Positions 17,719 through 25,878 of a DNA stretch of 64,000 nucleotides are shown here, in pieces. This DNA is from a bacterium. GTDB taxonomy: Bacteria; Krumholzibacteriota; Krumholzibacteriia; LZORAL124-64-63. Within the stretch, counting starts at the first letter, position 1; each line of letters begins with the position of its first letter. The DNA is taken from NCBI GenBank assembly GCA_024231905.1, contig JAAEQC010000142.1, forward strand, positions 124,001 through 188,000. Direction: 5' to 3'. The notes under the pieces were generated by a model, which searched no databases, was not told where the DNA came from, and saw nothing but the letters and a program-made list of their open reading frames with translations. The translations under genes were made by a program, and so were the position numbers.

Positions 17719-19185
17719 CTATTTCAACAGCGTGATCTTCTGCGTGTCCCGCGCCGCTCCTGCCTTCAGATGGACGTAATACACGCCGCTGGCCACGCCG
17801 CGGCCCGTGCCGTCGCGGCCGTTCCAGATGGTCGTGTGGGGACCGACTTCCCGCCCTTCGTCGCACAGCACGCGCACCAGCCGGCCGGCCAGATCATGGA
17901 CCGCCACCCGGCAGGGGCCGCTCTGGCCGAGGGACCAACGGATCTCGGTGACGGGGTTGAAGGGGTTGGGGATGTTGGGTTCGAGCCGTGCGCCGGCGGC
18001 GGCCGTGGCCAGCACGTTCGAGATGGACTGGATCTCCACCCAGCCGATGGGGTCGTGCCCCGAGTTGGGGGTGGCGTCGGCCGAGCCCATGGTGGTGGAG
18101 TAGTTGCGTAGGTCGGGCGCTGCGCCAGGAGCCGTGGAGTATGGCAGGAGGCGCACCACCGCCTCCTCGGCGGGGAAAGCCGCCTGGAGGTGGAACGTGG
18201 CCAGCAACACCGTGCCGGCCGTGCTCAAGGGGCTCGAATAAACCACCCGGAAGTCGTTGCCGCTTGCGACGTTCGTACCGCCGCCCGGGAACTCGGTCGA
18301 CATGAGCCAGAGTTCGGGATCGGTCTCGACGCTCATCTGAAAGCCGGTGATCGATCCGCCCACCGACGGGTTGCGCAGGTAGAGGTATCCGGTCAACGGT
18401 GTCCGCTCGTCGGTCCAGGCCCTGCCCGCCGGCCAGCCCACGGGCGACTTGTCCGGAATGCCGATGAGGCTTTCCTCGAAGAACATGACCAGCTGATCCT
18501 CGCACTCCAGGTACCCGCATTGCTCGCCCACCAGTTGCACGGAGGGGCAGGCGTTGTTGCCCAGGTCCAGGGCCCCGATCTCGCCGATGGGAATGAGCGG
18601 GTCGTAGCGCACCTCCAGGGCATGGGAACCGCCCGCCGGTACGACGACCTCGTCTTCCACCACGCTGAATGGATTGTACTCGTATGCCTGGGGTCGGAGC
18701 GTCATGGGCGTGGCCCCGTTGTTGGTGATCGTCACGTACTCCAGGCTCCGCTCGTGCCGGATGCCATCGGTGAAGAGTACCGCGGTGGACGACAGACCGC
18801 AGTCCGGGAAGTAGCCCGCCGAGCCCGAGAGGGCGAAGGACCCGTGGCCGAAGCCGAGATCGATCGTGCCGGCGAATTCGCCGGCCGACGTGGGGACGAA
18901 GGCGACACGGATCGCGTAGGCCGCCGTGCTGCCCATGGAGATGAAGCCGCCGCCGTAGACGATGGAGAAGGGGCCACCGGGCGGGGACAGGGTGACGTTC
19001 AGAGAGTCCGGCTCGGAGCCGTACACAATGACCAGGGTCGTCAGTTCGAGGCTGCCGTCCACGGCGACCCGGCGGAATTCCAGCGGGCCGGGGACTTCCA
19101 CGTCGAGACCGGCATTCGCCGCCGGAACCAGGAGCAGGGAGATGAGGGCGATATGGAGCGGGAATCGGAGGCGTCGGAGTATCAT
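17719..19185 (-). CDS. Exported protein with FlgD-Ig-like C-terminal tail
   Basis: The 488-residue precursor has a signal peptide ending in PAANA. Two beta-sandwich segments follow, resembling the ASH/choice-of-anchor-D fold (FRRVAVDGSLE and later VTITNNGATPMTL). A middle part has TGFQMSVETDPELWL. The C-terminal tail of about 90 residues contains EPNIPNPFNPVTEIRW and ends GVYYVHLKAGA then KITLLK. It is the same tail type as in the C25 protease and probably marks the protein for the same secretion or surface-anchoring route. The start is ATG at 19185, six bases after AGGAGG; another ATG at 19200 precedes that site. Function is otherwise unknown. Confidence 0.8.
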   Translation of the reverse strand: MILRRLRFPLHIALISLLLVPAANAGLDVEVPGPLEFRRVAVDGSLELTTLVIVYGSEPDSLNVTLSPPGGPFSIVYGGGFISMGSTAAYAIRVAFVPTSAGEFAGTIDLGFGHGSFALSGSAGYFPDCGLSSTAVLFTDGIRHERSLEYVTITNNGATPMTLRPQAYEYNPFSVVEDEVVVPAGGSHALEVRYDPLIPIGEIGALDLGNNACPSVQLVGEQCGYLECEDQLVMFFEESLIGIPDKSPVGWPAGRAWTDERTPLTGYLYLRNPSVGGSITGFQMSVETDPELWLMSTEFPGGGTNVASGNDFRVVYSSPLSTAGTVLLATFHLQAAFPAEEAVVRLLPYSTAPGAAPDLRNYSTTMGSADATPNSGHDPIGWVEIQSISNVLATAAAGARLEPNIPNPFNPVTEIRWSLGQSGPCRVAVHDLAGRLVRVLCDEGREVGPHTTIWNGRDGTGRGVASGVYYVHLKAGAARDTQKITLLK

Positions 19186-19261
19186 ACGGACCCTCCTCAT
19201 ATGGTAGCGATTACCTAGATGAAGGCAGGATATCAGAAACCATGGTCGAAGATCAACCGTC

Positions 19262-19990
19262 TCAAAGACGCACCGGCAGCGTTCCTCGTGGGACGATGCC
19301 CTCCACCCGCACGTCCATCTCCACGGCGGCCACGATCACGCCCGCCTTCGCGGCTTCCCGCAGAAGCCTTCCGTATTCCGGATCGATGTCGTCCGCCGGC
19401 CCCACCGTGGTTGCGTCCCCCCGCTGGACACAGAAGATCAGGGCGGCCTTCTCCCCATCCTTGACCCGGTCCGTGAGTTCGGACAAGTGTTTGCGCCCGC
19501 GCTCGGTAGGAGAATCCGGAAACCGTGCGTGACCGTCCTCCACCAGGGAGGCGTTCTTCACTTCGACCCAGGTCCGCGCTCCGTCAGCGGACGTGAGCAG
19601 AATATCCACGCGGGAGCCGCGGCTGCCGTACTTCACCTCGCGGCGCAGTTCTTCTAATCCGGCAAGCTCGGGCACCATGCCGCAGGTGAGGGCCTCCTCG
19701 ACCAGCCGGTTGGCCAGGGCCGTGTTCACCCCCACGAGCACACCGCCGGCCACGCCGGGAAAGGCCCCGTCCACGGTTTGAACCAGTTCCAGAGTCCAGC
19801 GGAGCTTGCGGTCGGGATTGCGTGCGGGGCTGAGCCAGACGGGCGCGGAGGGGGCCAGGCAGCCCCGCATACTGCCCGTGTTGTTGGTGTGGGCCACCAC
19901 GGAACCGACCTCAGGCAGGTCGGCGTACACGAGGAATCGCTTCTCGCGGCGCTCGAAGACCGCTCGGCGCAGGGGATCGGGAAACTGCAG
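19262..19990 (-). CDS. sfsA: SfsA family protein (sugar fermentation stimulation homolog), probable CTG start
   Basis: The 242-residue protein matches SfsA along its length: an OB-like N-terminal part with REKRFLVYADL, then AHTNNTGSM, ARNPDRKLRWTLELV, VNTALANRLVEEAL, the nuclease-fold residues in VDILLTSADG and TWVEVKNASLV, and FPDSPTERGRKHL. E. coli SfsA is 234 residues. The first usual start (GTG at 19930) would remove about 20 conserved residues. Between it and the upstream in-frame stop the best candidate is CTG at 19990, six bases after a perfect AAGGAG at 19997-20002. It diverges from the metallo-hydrolase at 20128. The family is DNA-binding or nuclease-like; its physiological role is unsettled. 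Confidence 0.88.
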   Translation of the reverse strand: MQFPDPLRRAVFERREKRFLVYADLPEVGSVVAHTNNTGSMRGCLAPSAPVWLSPARNPDRKLRWTLELVQTVDGAFPGVAGGVLVGVNTALANRLVEEALTCGMVPELAGLEELRREVKYGSRGSRVDILLTSADGARTWVEVKNASLVEDGHARFPDSPTERGRKHLSELTDRVKDGEKAALIFCVQRGDATTVGPADDIDPEYGRLLREAAKAGVIVAAVEMDVRVEGIVPRGTLPVRL

Positions 19991-20007
19991 GGCCGGCTCC
20001 TTCGTTG

Positions 20008-20026
20008 CCCCGGGACCGTCCCGGGG
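20008..20026. promoter_or_regulatory. Perfect 9-1-9 palindrome between divergent genes
   Basis: CCCCGGGAC (20008-20016) and GTCCCGGGG (20018-20026) are exact complements around one base. It lies 5 bp upstream of the sfsA ribosome site and about 100 bp before the metallo-hydrolase start, so one regulator could act on both promoters. As RNA it could also form a hairpin in the sfsA leader. Confidence 0.4.
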
Positions 20027-20127
20027 TTATGCTCCGGTTCCATGATGCATGCGGATGGTTGTCGTTTCCACCGCGACCTGTATTTTTAGAACTGTTCCCC
20101 CGGCGCGTCCCCAACCCCGGAGAGGCC

Positions 20128-20997
20128 ATGAAGCTCGGAGACTGGAGATTCCGCGCGTTCCACGACGGGCGCTTCAAATTGGACGGCGGCGCCATGTTCG
20201 GCGTCGTGCCCAAAACCTTTTGGCAGGAGCAGCATCCCGCCGACGAGCACAACCGCATCGACCTGGATCTGCGCTGCCTGCTGGTAGAGCACCTCGACCG
20301 TCGCATCATCGTCGACGTGGGCATCGGGGACCGCTGGGAGCAGAAGAAGCAGGACATTTTCGGTATCGAGCGCCGGTCCAACCAACTGGTGGCCGAGTTG
20401 GCCGAGGCCGGTCTGACCCGCGATTCCATCACCGACGTGGTGCTCACACACCTGCACTTCGACCACGCCGGCGGCGCCCTGCGCGAGACCGACGAAGGTC
20501 TGCGGCCCATCTTCCCCTCGGCCCGCCACTGGGTGCAACAGCGCCACTGGGACTGGGCGCGCAATCCGTCCGAACGCGACCGGGCCAGCTTCCGTCAGGA
20601 GGATTTCCTGGCCCTGGCCGAGCACGGCGACCTGCAACTGGTGGACGGGGCCAACGAAATCATTCCCGGCGTGCGCGTCACCCCCGTGAACGGCCACACT
20701 CCCGGCCAGCAGATGGTGGAGTTCGACACGGGCCACGGCACGGTGGTCTACTGCGGCGACCTCATCCCCTTCCTGAGCCAGGTCCACGTGCCCTGGATCA
20801 TGGGCTTCGACCTGAATCCCTTGCTGACGGTCACCGAGAAGAAGCAGTTCTTGACGCGGGCGGCGGAGGACCGGCTGATCCTCGTTTTCGAGCACGACCA
20901 CCGGCACGAGGCGGCCACCGTCAAGTTCGCCAAGGGCCGCTTCCAGCCCGACAAGGTCTTCGACCTGGCTACGGGACCGGGCAAGGCGAAAGCATGA
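20128..20997 (+). CDS. MBL-fold metallo-hydrolase
   Basis: This 289-residue cytosolic protein has the full metal site: HLHFDH (H108, H110, D112, H113), a later histidine in NGHTPGQQM, the bridging aspartate in VYCGDLIPF, and a C-terminal EHDH segment. The layout resembles AHL-lactonase-like and related MBL hydrolases; the substrate is unknown. The start is ATG at 20128 after GGAGAGG. The stop overlaps the lipA ATG by 4 bp, so it heads a tightly packed operon with lipA and the sensor kinase. A role in thioester or lactone hydrolysis beside lipoate synthesis would fit but is only a guess. Confidence 0.87.
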   Translation: MKLGDWRFRAFHDGRFKLDGGAMFGVVPKTFWQEQHPADEHNRIDLDLRCLLVEHLDRRIIVDVGIGDRWEQKKQDIFGIERRSNQLVAELAEAGLTRDSITDVVLTHLHFDHAGGALRETDEGLRPIFPSARHWVQQRHWDWARNPSERDRASFRQEDFLALAEHGDLQLVDGANEIIPGVRVTPVNGHTPGQQMVEFDTGHGTVVYCGDLIPFLSQVHVPWIMGFDLNPLLTVTEKKQFLTRAAEDRLILVFEHDHRHEAATVKFAKGRFQPDKVFDLATGPGKAKA

Positions 20998-21941
20998 GCA
21001 GCGACGATCTGATCCCGGACCTGGGCCGTGCCCCGCTGCCGTTACGCAAGCCGTCATGGTTGCGCATGAAGCGGCAGGGGGGCACGGGTTACAACGACCT
21101 GAAGACGTTGCTGCGGACATCCCGCCTGCACACCGTGTGCGAGAGCGCCAACTGCCCCAACCGGGGCGAGTGCTTCACCAGCGGCACGGCCACCTTCCTG
21201 CTCATGGGCGAGGTCTGCACCCGGCATTGCACTTTCTGCAACATTCCCGGCGGCAAAGCGGGCCCCCTGGATCCGGACGAGCCGCGCCGCGTGGCGGAGG
21301 CCGTGCGGGAGATGGGACTGAAGTTCGCCGTCTGCACCTCGGTCAACAGGGACGACCTGCCCGACGGCGGCGCCGAGCACTTCGCGGACACCATCCGCGA
21401 GATCCGCGCCGCGAATCCCGGCTGCGGCGTGGAGGTCCTGGTGCCCGACTTCATGGGTGACGAGGCCGCCCTGATCCGGGTGCTGGAGGAGACGCCCGAG
21501 ATCCTCAACCACAACCTGGAGACCGTACCGCGTCTCTACCCGGCCCTGCGCACCAGCGCCGATTACCAGCGGTCGCTGGACGTGCTGCAGGCGGCGCGGT
21601 GCTGGTCCGACGCCCACGGCGGCGCCGTCGGCGTCAAGAGCGGTATCATGCTCGGCGTGGGGGAATCCGGCGACGAGGTCGTCGACCTCATGCGCGACGC
21701 GGTGGCCCACGGGGTGCAGGTCCTGACCGTCGGCCAGTATCTGCAGCCGAGCCGCCGCCACCACCCGGTGCGGCGTTACGTGGAACCCGAGGAGTTCGAG
21801 CGCCTGGCCACCATCGGCCGCGACCTGGGCCTGGAGTGGGTCGAAGCCGGCCCCCTGGTGCGTTCGAGCTACCACGCCCGGGAGCAGTCCGAGTCCCTGG
21901 CGGACACGGATGGTCCCGCCGACCGGGACCGGACCGGGTGA
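20994..21941 (+). CDS. lipA: Lipoyl synthase
   Basis: This is a 315-residue radical-SAM enzyme that inserts two sulfurs into octanoyl-protein to make lipoate. The auxiliary cluster ligands are C49, C54 and C60 in CESANCPNRGEC. The radical-SAM cluster ligands are C75, C79 and C82 in CTRHCTFC. The family blocks TSVNRDDLPDGGA, HNLETVPRLYP and GIMLGVGE, and the C-terminal RSSYHA, are all present. It starts with ATGA overlapping the MBL gene and ends with GTGA overlapping the sensor kinase. No lipB or lplA is in the window. The 2-oxoacid enzyme seen here (KorAB) does not need lipoate, so LipA must serve other complexes. Confidence 0.96.
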   Translation: MSSDDLIPDLGRAPLPLRKPSWLRMKRQGGTGYNDLKTLLRTSRLHTVCESANCPNRGECFTSGTATFLLMGEVCTRHCTFCNIPGGKAGPLDPDEPRRVAEAVREMGLKFAVCTSVNRDDLPDGGAEHFADTIREIRAANPGCGVEVLVPDFMGDEAALIRVLEETPEILNHNLETVPRLYPALRTSADYQRSLDVLQAARCWSDAHGGAVGVKSGIMLGVGESGDEVVDLMRDAVAHGVQVLTVGQYLQPSRRHHPVRRYVEPEEFERLATIGRDLGLEWVEAGPLVRSSYHAREQSESLADTDGPADRDRTG

Positions 21942-23278
21942 GCGCCGGCCGGCGTCCGCTGCTCGTCGCGGGCTTGGCTGGTCTCGTCCTGGCGGCCACG
22001 GTCATCGTCGGCCTCATCCACCTGCACGACACGTCCCGCACCCGCCTCGACGAGGCCCTGGGCGAACGCCTGCTGGCGGTGGCCCGCGGGCTCGCCTTCA
22101 CCACCGATCCCGAGGACGTCTTCGCCTACGCACTGGACGACTCGTCGCAGGCGGTCTGGGCGGATTCCCTGGCCCACGTCCTGGAATCCGTCGCCCGGGT
22201 CGATCATCTGGCCGAGATCACCATCACCGACCCGGACGGACGCGTGCTCCTGTCCACGGCGGCCAACCTGCCGGCGGGCCAACCCAACGACTGGTGGGCC
22301 CTGGACCCGGCCGCGGTGGAGGTAGCCCTGGCCGGGGACGCGGCGGCCTCGCGCCTCTACCGCCTGGGCACCGTGTACCAGAAGTCGGCCCACGCGGCGG
22401 TGGTCCTGGACGACCCCTGGCTCGAGGGCCCGGTGGTGGTAGGGGTGGTCACTGTCAGCGGCAGTCCCGACTTCTTCGACTCCCTGGCGGTCCTGCGCCG
22501 GGGCGCCGGGCTCACGGGCGGCATCGTGGTCGCCATCGTGGTCCTGATGCTGGTGTTGCTGTACCGTATGGCTGTATCGGTGAACCGGTACCGGGACCGC
22601 ATGCTGCGCCAGGAGCATCTGGCCGCCATGGGCCGCATGACCGCCGGCATCGCCCACGAGATCCGCAACCCCCTGGGGATCATCCGCGGCTCGGGCGAAC
22701 ACCTGGCCCGGGTTCTGGACGAGGCGGGCATCGAGGACGAGGTGGCCGGCTACGTCACCGAGGAAGTCGATCGCCTGGACCGGATCCTATCGGGCTACCT
22801 GGCCTTCGGGCGGGACACGGACGCCGCCGACGAGGTCTTCGACCTGGACGAGTCGGCCCGGCGCTGCGTCCGCCTGGCGGAGGATATGCTGGCCACCAAC
22901 GGCGTGACCGCGGTCTGCGCCGACGACTGGCCCCGGACCCCGGTGCGGGGCGATCCCCGCCGGCTGCAGCAGGTCCTGTTGAATCTGCTCCTCAACGCCC
23001 GCGACGCCATGCCCACCGGGGGCGAGGCGACCCTGGCGCTGAACAGCCGGGAGGGGCGGGCGCGGTTGACGGTCACCGACGTGGGCACGGGCCTGGCCGA
23101 CCGGCCCGAGCGGCTTTTCGAGCCCTTCCGCACCACCAAGGAGAAGGGCAGCGGCCTGGGCTTGGCCCTGTCTCGACGCATCGTGGAGGACATGGGCGGA
23201 ACCCTGGACCTGACCGACCGGTCCGACGCCGTCGGCGCGGTCGCCATCCTGGTCTTGCCCCTGGTCGCCGGCGACTGA
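21938..23278 (+). CDS. Membrane sensor histidine kinase (NtrB/ZraS-like)
   Basis: The 446-residue kinase has two membrane segments (about residues 6-26 and 190-212) flanking a periplasmic sensor of about 160 residues. The phospho-acceptor H240 is in GIAHEIRNPLG. The ATPase domain contains LLNLLLNARDAMP (N box), VTDVGTGL (G1), FRTTKEKGSGLGLAL (F and G2). The start is GTG at 21938, overlapping the lipA stop as GTGA. The partner regulator follows 15 bp downstream. Kinases of this class usually phosphorylate NtrC-type activators; the periplasmic ligand is unknown. Confidence 0.93.
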   Translation: MSAGRRPLLVAGLAGLVLAATVIVGLIHLHDTSRTRLDEALGERLLAVARGLAFTTDPEDVFAYALDDSSQAVWADSLAHVLESVARVDHLAEITITDPDGRVLLSTAANLPAGQPNDWWALDPAAVEVALAGDAAASRLYRLGTVYQKSAHAAVVLDDPWLEGPVVVGVVTVSGSPDFFDSLAVLRRGAGLTGGIVVAIVVLMLVLLYRMAVSVNRYRDRMLRQEHLAAMGRMTAGIAHEIRNPLGIIRGSGEHLARVLDEAGIEDEVAGYVTEEVDRLDRILSGYLAFGRDTDAADEVFDLDESARRCVRLAEDMLATNGVTAVCADDWPRTPVRGDPRRLQQVLLNLLLNARDAMPTGGEATLALNSREGRARLTVTDVGTGLADRPERLFEPFRTTKEKGSGLGLALSRRIVEDMGGTLDLTDRSDAVGAVAILVLPLVAGD

Positions 23279-23293
23279 CGAAAGGGAAGCAAC

Positions 23294-24634
23294 GTGGCGC
23301 GGATCCTCGTGGTGGACGACGAACAGAAAATGGTCACCCTCCTGCAGGGCGCCCTCAAACACCAAGGCCACGAGGTCGAGGGCGTGTTCGGCGGCCGGGA
23401 AGCCCTGGACCTGGTCGACGTCGGCCACTTCGACGTGGTCGTCACCGACCTGCGCATGGAGCCCGTGGACGGCATGGCCGTGCTGGCGGGCGTGCGCGAA
23501 CGCAGCCCTGGCACCCAGGTCATCGTCCTGACGGCCTACGGCGAGGTAAAGACCGCCATCGCGGCATTGCAGGGTGGAGCCTTCCAGTACCTCACCAAAC
23601 CCGTGAACTTCCAGGAAGTGAGCCACGTGGTGGACCAGGCCCTGGCCGGCCGCGACCGGGACCGGGAGAACCATGCCCTGCGCAAGGCCGTGGCCTCCTT
23701 GACCGGCCACCAGGTACTGGTGGGCGAATCGCCGGCCACCCAGACCCTGCGTTCGGTCATCGCCCGGGTGGCCCCCTCGGACGCCACGGTCCTCATCCGG
23801 GGCGAGAGCGGCACAGGCAAGGAAATCACCGCCCGCGCCATCCACGTGGCGAGTTCCCGGTCGACCGCGCCCTTCGTGGCCGTCAACTGCGCCGCCATCG
23901 CCGAGACCCTCCTGGAGAGTGAACTCTTCGGCTACCGCAAGGGTGCCTTCACCGGCGCGGACACGGATCGCGAGGGGCTCTTCGAGGCCGCCCAGGGCGG
24001 GACCCTTTTCCTGGACGAGATCGGCGAGGCCGGGCCCGGAGTCCAGGCCAAGTTGCTGCGGGTGCTGGAGGAGAAGCGCATCAACCGCGTTGGCGATCCG
24101 GTGGAGCGCCGGGTGGACGTGCGGGTCGTCGCCGCCACCAACCGCCCCCTGGAGTCGGCCATCGCCGAGAAGACCTTCCGCGAGGACCTCTACTACCGCC
24201 TGCTGGTCTTCCCCATCGACGTGCCGCCCTTGCGCGACCGCACCGAGGACGTGGACCTGCTGGCCGACCATTTCCTGGCCCAGTACGGACGGCCCGAGGA
24301 GCACCTGCCACCGGCCACCCTGGACCGGCTGCGGGCCTACTCCTGGCCCGGCAACGTGCGCGAGTTGCGCAACCTCGTCGAACGGGCCCACATCCTGGCC
24401 GGCGACGGCCCCATCGGCGACCGGGACGTGATCGTCGACGTGACCGGCGTCCGTCCCGAGCGGAGTCCCGCGGCCGTGGGCGAAGACCTGAACCTGGACA
24501 ACAACGCGCGCCTGCTGATCACCGCGGCCCTGGACCGGGCCAGCGGCAACAAGAGCCTCGCCGCGCGCATGCTGGGCATCACCCGTCGCACCCTCTACTC
24601 CCGGCTGAAGCTGCTGGGCATGGAGGAGGAATGA
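23294..24634 (+). CDS. NtrC-family sigma54-dependent response regulator
   Basis: The 446-residue activator has three domains. The receiver (1-120) has acidic pocket D8/D9, phospho-acceptor D52, T80 and K102. The AAA+ domain has Walker A GESGTGKE (170-177), the sigma54-contact loop GAFTGA (217-222), Walker B LFLDEIG and the arginine-finger region. A C-terminal Fis-type helix-turn-helix ends in GITRRTLYSRLKLLG. It activates RNA polymerase carrying sigma54. The start is GTG at 23294 after AAAGGGAAG. A matching -24/-12 promoter lies 130 bp downstream of its stop, so the operon at 24826 is the obvious target. Confidence 0.95.
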   Translation: MARILVVDDEQKMVTLLQGALKHQGHEVEGVFGGREALDLVDVGHFDVVVTDLRMEPVDGMAVLAGVRERSPGTQVIVLTAYGEVKTAIAALQGGAFQYLTKPVNFQEVSHVVDQALAGRDRDRENHALRKAVASLTGHQVLVGESPATQTLRSVIARVAPSDATVLIRGESGTGKEITARAIHVASSRSTAPFVAVNCAAIAETLLESELFGYRKGAFTGADTDREGLFEAAQGGTLFLDEIGEAGPGVQAKLLRVLEEKRINRVGDPVERRVDVRVVAATNRPLESAIAEKTFREDLYYRLLVFPIDVPPLRDRTEDVDLLADHFLAQYGRPEEHLPPATLDRLRAYSWPGNVRELRNLVERAHILAGDGPIGDRDVIVDVTGVRPERSPAAVGEDLNLDNNARLLITAALDRASGNKSLAARMLGITRRTLYSRLKLLGMEEE

Positions 24635-24709
24635 GGCCGCCGGTGTACCCCTGGGTACGGTACGGTCGGGTGGGGACCACCGATCCGGACCGGCGTTCTG
24701 CAATGCCGT

Positions 24710-24735
24710 CACAAGTTATTGTACCACAAGTGATT
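24710..24735 (+). promoter_or_regulatory. Direct repeats upstream of the sigma54 promoter
   Basis: CACAAGTTATT (24710-24720) and CACAAGTGATT (24725-24735) differ at one of 11 bases and are 15 bp apart. They lie about 55-80 bp upstream of the expected transcription start, a plausible activator-binding site for the NtrC-type regulator. The A/T-rich context contrasts with the coding DNA. Confidence 0.5.
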
Positions 24736-24761
24736 ATGGGCGAACTGGTGGCGCGACGATC

Positions 24762-24777
24762 TGGCATGACCTCTGCA
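24762..24777 (+). promoter_or_regulatory. Candidate sigma54 (-24/-12) promoter
   Basis: TGGCATG-N4-CTGCA matches TGGCACG-N4-TTGCA with two changes. The invariant GG (24763-24764) and GC (24775-24776) are separated by exactly 10 bases. Transcription would start near 24788, 38 bases before the ATG at 24826. It sits directly after an NtrC-family gene. Confidence 0.65.
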
Positions 24778-24825
24778 AGTAGGTGCCGGCACGCCTCCTT
24801 CGGGGCTGAACTGGAGCGAGATACC

Positions 24826-25878
24826 ATGCCGACCCCTGAGATTCGAAGTAACCTCCTGCTGCTGGCGCTGGCCGCCCTCATCATCCTCGTCGGGGCCGCG
24901 CCCGGAGTGCGCGCGCAGGGCATGGGTGACCTGGGTTCCGAACTCGTGAACGTGTACATCGAGCGCACGGACGAGCTCATCGGGTGGGCCAAGGAACTGG
25001 TGGAGGAGACCGACAGCGGCACCGCCCGCCGGGTGCTGGAACAGGCCTACAATCTGAACCGCCGCGCCGGCCGGACCAACGGCACCGGGCAGTTCCGTTC
25101 CGCCAAGGACCTGGCCCAGCGCGCCCGCGCCGCCGTCTGGCACGCGGTGAAGCTGGGCCGCGAGGCCATGAGTCTGCAGGAACGGCTCCGCGTGCGCACC
25201 GAACGGTTCCGCGAACTCCACCGCCAGCTGGTGGACCGGGCCCGGAACGGGGGCAACGAGGAAGCTCTCGGATTACTGCAGAGATCCGAGCGGCAGGCGG
25301 GTCGCGCCCGCGAACAGCACTTGCAGGGCGATGTGCGCATGGCCTGGCAGATGCTCGAACGCGCCGAGGAACTCACCCTGCGGGCCGCGCGGCTGCTGGC
25401 AGAATCAACCGATCCCGAACGCCTCGAGGCGGAGCTGGATCGCGTTGCCGAACTCATCGATCAGGCGCGTGGGCAGCTGGATACCGGGTCTGCGAACCAG
25501 GCCCGCCGCCGGCTCAATGAGGCCGAGGAAGCCCTGGAAAAGGCGCACAGGCACCTGGATCAGGGCGAACCCGGCCGGGCGCTGCAGATGGCGACCCTGG
25601 CCCGGCGTCTGGCCCGCGGCGCTTTCGGCACCTCGGTGGCCGCGCCCAGTCCCGAAGCCCTCGAACGACAGCTGGAACGATTCGACGCCCGGGTGGACCG
25701 CCTCGATGAAGCCCTGCGTGAAACGGATAACGAACGCGCCCGTCACCTCTTTGGCGAGGCCAACGAGCATCGTCGCCGCGCCTCCGCAGCCGGGGACCAG
25801 GGCGACGTGGATGCGGGTCTGCGCCAGATCCGCGCTGCCCATGATCTGCTGAATCAGATCAAGCGGATGCTGCGTTGA
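24826..25878 (+). CDS. Exported alpha-helical repeat protein
   Basis: The 350-residue precursor has a signal peptide ending in GVRAQ. The mature protein is almost entirely amphipathic helix, rich in Arg, Glu, Leu and Ala. It has recurrent helix-pair units such as AWQMLERAEELTLRAARLL and NQARRRLNEAEEALEKA, each preceded by a glycine turn (QGDVR, TGSAN, QGEPGR). It looks like a periplasmic coiled-coil or TPR-like scaffold. The start is ATG at 24826 after GGAGCGAG; the frame is open further upstream, but the signal peptide decides the start. It is first in a two-gene operon and its stop overlaps the next start as TTGA. I recognise no family. Confidence 0.82.
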   Translation: MPTPEIRSNLLLLALAALIILVGAAPGVRAQGMGDLGSELVNVYIERTDELIGWAKELVEETDSGTARRVLEQAYNLNRRAGRTNGTGQFRSAKDLAQRARAAVWHAVKLGREAMSLQERLRVRTERFRELHRQLVDRARNGGNEEALGLLQRSERQAGRAREQHLQGDVRMAWQMLERAEELTLRAARLLAESTDPERLEAELDRVAELIDQARGQLDTGSANQARRRLNEAEEALEKAHRHLDQGEPGRALQMATLARRLARGAFGTSVAAPSPEALERQLERFDARVDRLDEALRETDNERARHLFGEANEHRRRASAAGDQGDVDAGLRQIRAAHDLLNQIKRMLR

